Positions 58,201 to 64,000 of a stretch of DNA of 64,000 bases are shown here, piece by piece. The translations under genes and the position numbers were made by a program. The notes under the pieces were generated by a model. It worked only from the letters and a program-made list of their open reading frames with translations, had not been told where the DNA came from and searched no databases. The DNA comes from Drosophila pseudoobscura (lineage: Eukaryota > Arthropoda > Insecta > Diptera > Drosophilidae). The stretch spans positions 1,178,001 through 1,242,000 of the forward strand of contig NC_046683.1 of NCBI RefSeq assembly GCF_009870125.1. Direction: 5' to 3'. How positions within the stretch are numbered: position 1 is the first letter of the stretch; the number at the start of each line of letters is the position of its first letter.

Positions 58201-61200
58201 ACACCACCAGCAGCAGCAGCAGCCGCAGAACAAGAAAGCTCGGTAAATGGCAAATTGGGAAATGGGAAATCGGGAAATGGATTTTTATCGCATATCTAGG
58301 TACCCTTATAGAGGGTCTAGAAAGTACGTTGGATTCAATTTGATTTAATAGAATCATTTTTAAACAGAATTTGAATTAAAAACACTTTGAAATTGGCGAT
58401 TTATGATACAAATTAAGATTAAAACAAGACGACTCGCGGCCATATACACATATATCAGAATATATATACATATGTACATATACATATTTTGAAGCATTTA
58501 ATTAAAGTACCAAATAATGACAAAAATTAAAGAAGATATATTTAAATAATACATTATTATTTTATAATCTAAAATAAGATTAAAAGTCATTGAAAAAAAT
58601 ATGTTTTATTTAAACAGATTTGTTTGATAAAACATATAAATTAAATTATGAATTAATGACAAAAATTCAACAAAAATATATTTAAGTGCAAATTTTAAAA
58701 TTCTTATAATTAATTAGTAAATCTGAAATAAAATAGTAAAATAAATTCATTGATAAAAAATTGAAAAATCGCAATATTAATGATAAATATTATTAATTTT
58801 TATTATGTTATATTTTATTATTACTTTATTTTGATAATTTATTTTTCATGTTATCTAAATATGGCATAGGTTTTATTAATTAATTTAAAAAATATATCTT
58901 ATATACATAGCTACAAAATATAATAGTTTTGTCACAGAAAAGTTACCATAATTAATATATGTATTATATGCTTATTGCCAAAGATTCTGGCATTTAGCTG
59001 CAGTTGGATAAAACCATCATACCCCACAGATAGAGTACAGACCAAGAGCACGGGTTGGATAGACCCGAAACGGGGGGCGAAAAAAGAAGAAGGCAACTTC
59101 TGCTTTGGGGTTTTGTTTAAACAAACACACACATACCAGCATGCCATTCTTACATTGAGTAACACACAGCCACACAGCCACACATACACCCATACACCCA
59201 TACATATAATCATTCACACTAGCGGCACGCGAATGAGCACGCACATACAATGAACTAAACGCTACGTGCTGATTACTGCTAACGCAAGGATTTTCCCAAC
59301 GCACTAACACACACACACATACACACCTTCTATACAGCTGTATGTGCAGCAGGAGTCAGCCTGAGGACAGCATCAGAGCAACAAAGCAATTTGCAGTCGA
59401 GTGCCAGCGAATGGTGGAATATATCCCATATGTAGGCAGACAGAAAATGCAGACCCGGTGGATACCCTGGACGAAAGAGCAGAGGTAATACGAAAAAGTT
59501 GCATATCCCATAAAAACTCATATATGTTAATCTGTATACAATTTATTTGGATAGCAGTTCCACTTTCCAGTTAGACAAAAGTTCTCTTCGTACTTTGTGC
59601 TTGGTGAATAAAAAACCATTTGTCACGGTAGTAAGTACCATACAATTATCAACGCCACGGGGCCAAGAAGTACAGGGTACGACAAAAAGGCGTCGCCAGA
59701 AATTACTGCAGGTCTTTATTGTTAGTTTAGTAGTTGTTTGCCGAGCATTTCACACGCGACACACACACACACACACACAAAACAGCCAACAACCAAACAA
59801 CGAAGCAAACAACCAAGCAAACAACCAAGCAAACACGCACACTAACCCACAGAGCAAGCACTGTGGGCGGGGGGGATGGGGAGGATGGGGAAGGGTTGGA
59901 CAGCGCTTGGCAAAATATTTAGCATGTGTGTAAGTTTTAATACCGCTCTCTGTCCGCTCACCTTTAGGCAAATTTTTGGGATTTGAAAAATCAACAAAAA
60001 CACTCACACACACAAGCAAACAGAGAGGAAAAACCACAGAGAAAACAAAGCAAAATGAAAAAAAAAAACATTTGTAGTGTATGTGGTGTCTTAGGTAGAG
60101 GAAAATGGGTCAAATGGAGATTTCTTTTCGAGGAAAACTTACAAAAGACAACTTGCTTAGTGCCAGAATCGAAGCGCACCTTTTGCCTTTGGAATCTTTG
60201 TGGATGGATCTATGGTCTATGATGTCCTTAGTGGCCAAAGCGGATCATCAGAAGTAATTTACTTTCATAGGTAATGGCATACGAGCACTAACCATATTAG
60301 CCCTGTTTTTAGCAGGCCTTAAGAGGAAAAGTGACCTCTGCGATAGGCTTTAAGATACATAGAAATGTATCTCAAATTCGCAGTGATTATGTTTTAATAT
60401 TGGCTTTTTTTGGGTATCAGTTTGCATTTAAGGCCCAAAATGAATGTTCGTCCAAGGCAGATGGCAGCATGAATGTTTATAGTTTATGCATGTACATATA
60501 TGAATGTGTATGTTGTGTGTGGGTGTGTGTGTTCTATCAATATGTAATGTCACTTGAAATCACTTAAATGAGCCTTCCAGACACACACAAGCGGCAGACA
60601 AAAGCTTAGACCCCATTCGACAGACACAATTGTCTCCCTCTCTCTCTGCCTCTCTCTCTCTCTCTCTTTGTCTCTATGTTGTCCTTAATATTAAGGCTTA
60701 TAAATCACACATAGACGTAAATATATACACACACATGCAAGAAACATTCTGTTTGCCTTTTGATGTTTTTGGCATTTAATTTGTCAGTTTTTGGCGCCTC
60801 TGAAAGGCTGTGGCACGTCAGGCAGCAGAGGATTGCCAGAGGGATGGCCAACACACATTAATTGGTAATTTGATACAATTTGCATTGCCTAGTTGCTGGA
60901 ATTATTTTAATTGGCTGTAATTTTATGGCTCGCAACGCAGAGGCCAAGAGAACCGCAGGCTAAAAACTTAACAAGCCCCACATGCTGCCACACGCACAGT
61001 ACTCCCCCCACTCCCCCCACTCTCTCTGTGCGTCCCTCTCGCTCTGTGTGTATCCAATTTCGATTTTGCAGATTGAACCCAAAAGAGCAGCAGAATGCAG
61101 CAGCAGCAGCAGCATTGGCTTCCATTCGAAATTGGGTTTGAAATTTGGGCTTTATTGGGGCTTCCTTGTGTCCTGATTTCGTCTGGCTAATCCTTCGATT

Positions 61201-64000
61201 TTGAAAGGTATCCGCTTGAAAATGGCCAAAGTCTCTTCCTCATTCAGCTTTGAGCAGCTATGAAATCTGAGACAAGGTATCTCATAGAGACCAATGAGAG
61301 AAGTGTTCAAATGATTTGAGTGCTCTATTGATATTTGTATCTTAAAGACAATGCAATGACAATCGGAGTGGTATCGTTTTTCTTGGTAATTTTTCAGTTG
61401 TTTTCATTCGCATTTTCAGTCTTGCTTCTCGCTCCACTCTATGCTCGTCTGTGGAGGGAGGGATGCAGGAGGGTGGGGCTTATCCAATCATGGTCAAAAC
61501 TGTTGCATACTTCTAGGCCTCCGATCCCTCGTTTGTTTGTCGCTGTGTCGCTCTCCTTTCGTGCGTCGACAAGCGAGCAATTAGCTGCCATTCATTCCCC
61601 GTCTCTGCCCCGTGCAGAAGCCAACAATGCATGTGCCACTCTGCCCCACGTTGGTTGATGCTGCGCTACTGCTGTTTGCCCCATTATATCGTCAAACGCC
61701 ATTGACAGGCATTTAAAAAAGGACTCTCTTCCTCTCTCACTCTCTCTATTTGCATCTGTATGTGTGGCTGAGGCTGAGTCTCAGTCTGTGTGGAATCTGC
61801 ATTTGAATGGCAGAAATGACTGGGACTGTGATTGATTGATTGGCTGCATGATTTATTGGCTATTTAGTTGGGGACCGGGACCGGGGCCGGGGACGGGGCC
61901 CAGCAACAAATTAGCTGCATAAACCAAATTCTAAATGCTGCGTGACCCTCCTACTCCCTCTCCCTATCCCCCTTTCTCTCTGTCTCTGTGTCTGTGTTTT
62001 TGTGTGTGTTTGTGTGTGTCTTTAAGCACTTAACAAACTTTTGCGTAGGCAAAGTTTACCCAGCTTTTGGGGGGGCTGGGGTTGGGGGCTGCGGCTGGTG
62101 GGCTGTTGCTGGAGCGCGGACCGGTGGGGCACTCTAAACAAGCAATTGCAACTCATTAAGCGTTGACTCTGCCGCAACGTCAAAGTTTTCACCAGGTAAC
62201 CGCCACAGCGAGTGGCACTACAAAAGTTCCAAAAAATGTATGGACAGACTAGTATGTGGACCGTCCATCGATTGTATTCCACAGCTCTTGCGCCTGGTCA
62301 TTTAACAATATTCAGCCACTCTCTGGCTGCTCTGGACAGCAATTTTTCCATCAGCTTACATCAGTGAAGTCATCGTCCATCTCTCGTTCGGGAGCGGGGG
62401 GCCCAGACAACGAAAAGCAACGTTTTGCTGGGAAAACAAGTTGGTTCTTGCCAATTTTTTTTGTGCCGTCCCCATCGCATCGATGGGGGGGGGGGGGCAC
62501 CACTAACTAAGCAAACTTTGTGCTCTTCTAGCCATAGGTATCCCTTTCCTTTTCGCTTTCCTCTCCCTTTGGCTCGGCCAGCACAGACCGTGTTTCACTC
62601 CACTTTTCGTTGTGTAATTTGCACCTATCGATGCCCGGAAGTTCTTGGGATCGGATCGGAAAAGCGTTGGGAAACGAGTGAACTTTTTTTAATGAAATGC
62701 TGAATGATATGGGTGAATGGGTGGGGGTGGGGCGTAGGATGCCAGAGGAGAATCGTTCCGTTTCGATTGTCTATCTGTCTGTCTGTTTGTTTTCTTTTCT
62801 TGGGCTGCTTTCTGGCCAATAGACTTCACATTAAATTTCACTAATAAAGCAAACAATGCGTGGCATTCGGCAGTCGGCTTTCGGCGGGGTAGACAACACA
62901 GCAGATGAGAAATTGCTCAAGGAAAAAGAGGGAGAGAGCGAGGAGCATCTCCTGCCAGTGGCAGTCGCCTGAATGCTGAGGCAAACGTGCAACACTCATA
63001 CGTCATGTTGGACGAGATGCGAGTGTGAGTGAATGAGAGACACACAGCAGCAGGATGGAAGCAGAGTGGGAGGGAGAGACACAGACACAGAGAGAGAGGG
63101 AGAGAGAGAGACAGAGAGGGGAGGACAGTGGAGGAGACAGAGCGAGACAGCAACGAAACACGCACAATGTAATGGCATTTTTATGTTGCATCACGTACTG
63201 GTCATAAGTCATGTTTAGAGCACTGACTGCTGCTGCCACCAGTAGCCCCCGCCACCCTCCTGCCACAGCACCACTCCCACAGTCCCCCACAGCCCCTCTC
63301 TGGCAACTCAAATGAACTGTAGCTAAATTGGCCCTGTCCCCGTGGCCATCCCCCGCCCATCTTCCATCCCCCCGGCCGTGTCGCCTGTCCAACTGTCAGT
63401 CAGGCAGCGGGGCAGCTTAAACGGATATTACAAGGTGTTGGCCAAACATTGACCGTACATGAGCTTAAAGCAAAATTAACTAACTAACAGAGATGTGCGA
63501 AGAGAGCGGGGGGGAAGGAGAGAGCGCAAAGAGAGGGGTGGAAACAGACTGAGGGAGTGGCAGAGTGGGAGAAAATTGCCTTTGCTTTGGACTTAAATGC
63601 TGCTTAAGCGAATTTTCTGACCAGCAAAGTCCAAAGCGCGAGCCAGGCGACAGTTTTGTGGCAACAGGAAGGCGGCTGGGAGGGGGATGAAATGTGGATG
63701 GGTATAAAGTATAAAGTGTAGAGAGGTCAGGGGTCAACACGCACAAACAATTATTCAAGACATTCAATCAATGACTGCCATTTGCAAATGCACTTTAATT
63801 TGATAATAAATAATTGCATAATAATTATTTTTGATAGATTCCCATACAGACTCCTTTTCCTTTTAACTATCGCTGTGCCACATTAAAGACTAGGCAGCTT
63901 CTTGGGGCTCGCCCCAACTCGACTCTCAACTAGTACTACAACATAATGTTATGCCCCCCCCTCCCCTCATATCCTCCACACAATTTTCCACCCCTTTGGG
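52253..64000. other. gene-poor region to the window end
   Basis: About 11.7 kb without a supported gene. It contains the lipase upstream region (52253-52500, with GATGATGATGAC repeats at 52433-52500), (GA)n and (CT)n tracts, ATCTGTATCTCTGTATCG repeats at about 53566-53640, GTGCGGGTGCGGGTGCGGGT at 54386-54412, TTGTTGTTG at 54804-54822, GAAATGAAATGAAATG at 55158-55176, CA microsatellites (57836-57855, 59759-59780), AACCAAGCAAACAACCAAGC at about 59810-59835 and a 13-G run (62485-62497). An AT-rich block (58320-58970) is listed separately. Promoters and long-intron sequence may be hidden here. Confidence 0.4.
58320..58970. other. extremely AT-rich block
   Basis: About 650 bp almost devoid of G and C, with AATTAATGACAAAAATT-like words recurring (near 58515, 58655) and ATATATACATATGTACATAT near 58461. 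No open frame. It could be a matrix-attachment-like region or an old degraded repeat. The boundaries are approximate and judged by eye. Confidence 0.55.

Noticed and set aside
59983-60222. Frame with ICSVCGVLGRGKW and further Cys
   Set aside because: Zinc-finger-like at first glance, but the spacing fits no known finger and the upstream half is CA-repeat translation.

Overview
The window is fruit-fly-like nuclear DNA. It has compact genes with short GT-AG introns (58 to about 167 nt), a DINE-1/INE-1-type Helentron-associated repeat, many dinucleotide and CAG-type microsatellites, and insect gene families (CLIP serine protease, pancreatic-type lipase, EndoG-like testis gene). An obscura-group Drosophila is my best guess. 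That rests on general repeat flavour and not on a decisive marker.

Layout. 1.5-2.9 kb (+): a CLIP-domain trypsin-like protease with an intact catalytic triad. 3.9-10.5 kb (-): three related genes for small secreted peptides. All have a signal peptide, an R-[VL]-I-[FY] mature start, and a C-terminal motif C-x3-[KHY]-M-x-D-H-[RH]-x-[RN]-C-R-R. A DINE-1 element (8.19-9.27 kb) lies between the second and third. 11.2-12.6 kb (-): a serine/arginine-rich protein of unknown role, with a short last exon that I infer. 15.0-15.9 kb (+): a secreted Thr-rich, acidic protein with a duplicated exon. 17.4-20.5 kb (+): a tight run of four small secreted-protein genes. Three of these are diverged tandem paralogues (two Cys, an F-x4-C motif and long amphipathic helices) and one is a tiny Cys-rich peptide. 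23.8-24.6 kb (-): a four-exon secreted protein with a furin-like site. Together, 1.5-24.6 kb reads as a haemolymph or immune-type secreted-protein neighbourhood. That role is inferred from signal peptides, small size, duplication and upstream GATA sites; nothing in the sequence proves it.

24.6-39.1 kb is gene-poor. It holds microsatellites, dispersed degenerate repeats, and two broken copies of an Sm-like host gene fragment (32.3 and 36.6 kb). 39.1-40.2 kb (+): an EndoG-family gene of the testis EndoG-like (Tengl) type. It has lost the DRGH catalytic segment and so is probably a pseudonuclease. 40.87-43.97 kb is a nine-copy tandem array of 325-403 bp units, each ending in a splice-donor-like AAG|GTATGT. 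It lies directly upstream of a 131-residue Sm-like gene (44.05-44.45 kb), so the array looks like an amplified promoter/first exon. 50.8-52.3 kb (-): a four-exon secreted neutral lipase with an intact Ser-Asp-His triad. The rest (44.4-50.8 and 52.3-64 kb) is non-coding as far as I can see, rich in polypurine/polypyrimidine tracts and microsatellites, with one extremely AT-rich block at 58.3-59.0 kb.

No rRNA, tRNA or CRISPR array was recognised. Exon boundaries were read by eye from splice consensus and frame continuity. No alignment, expression data or database search was available.
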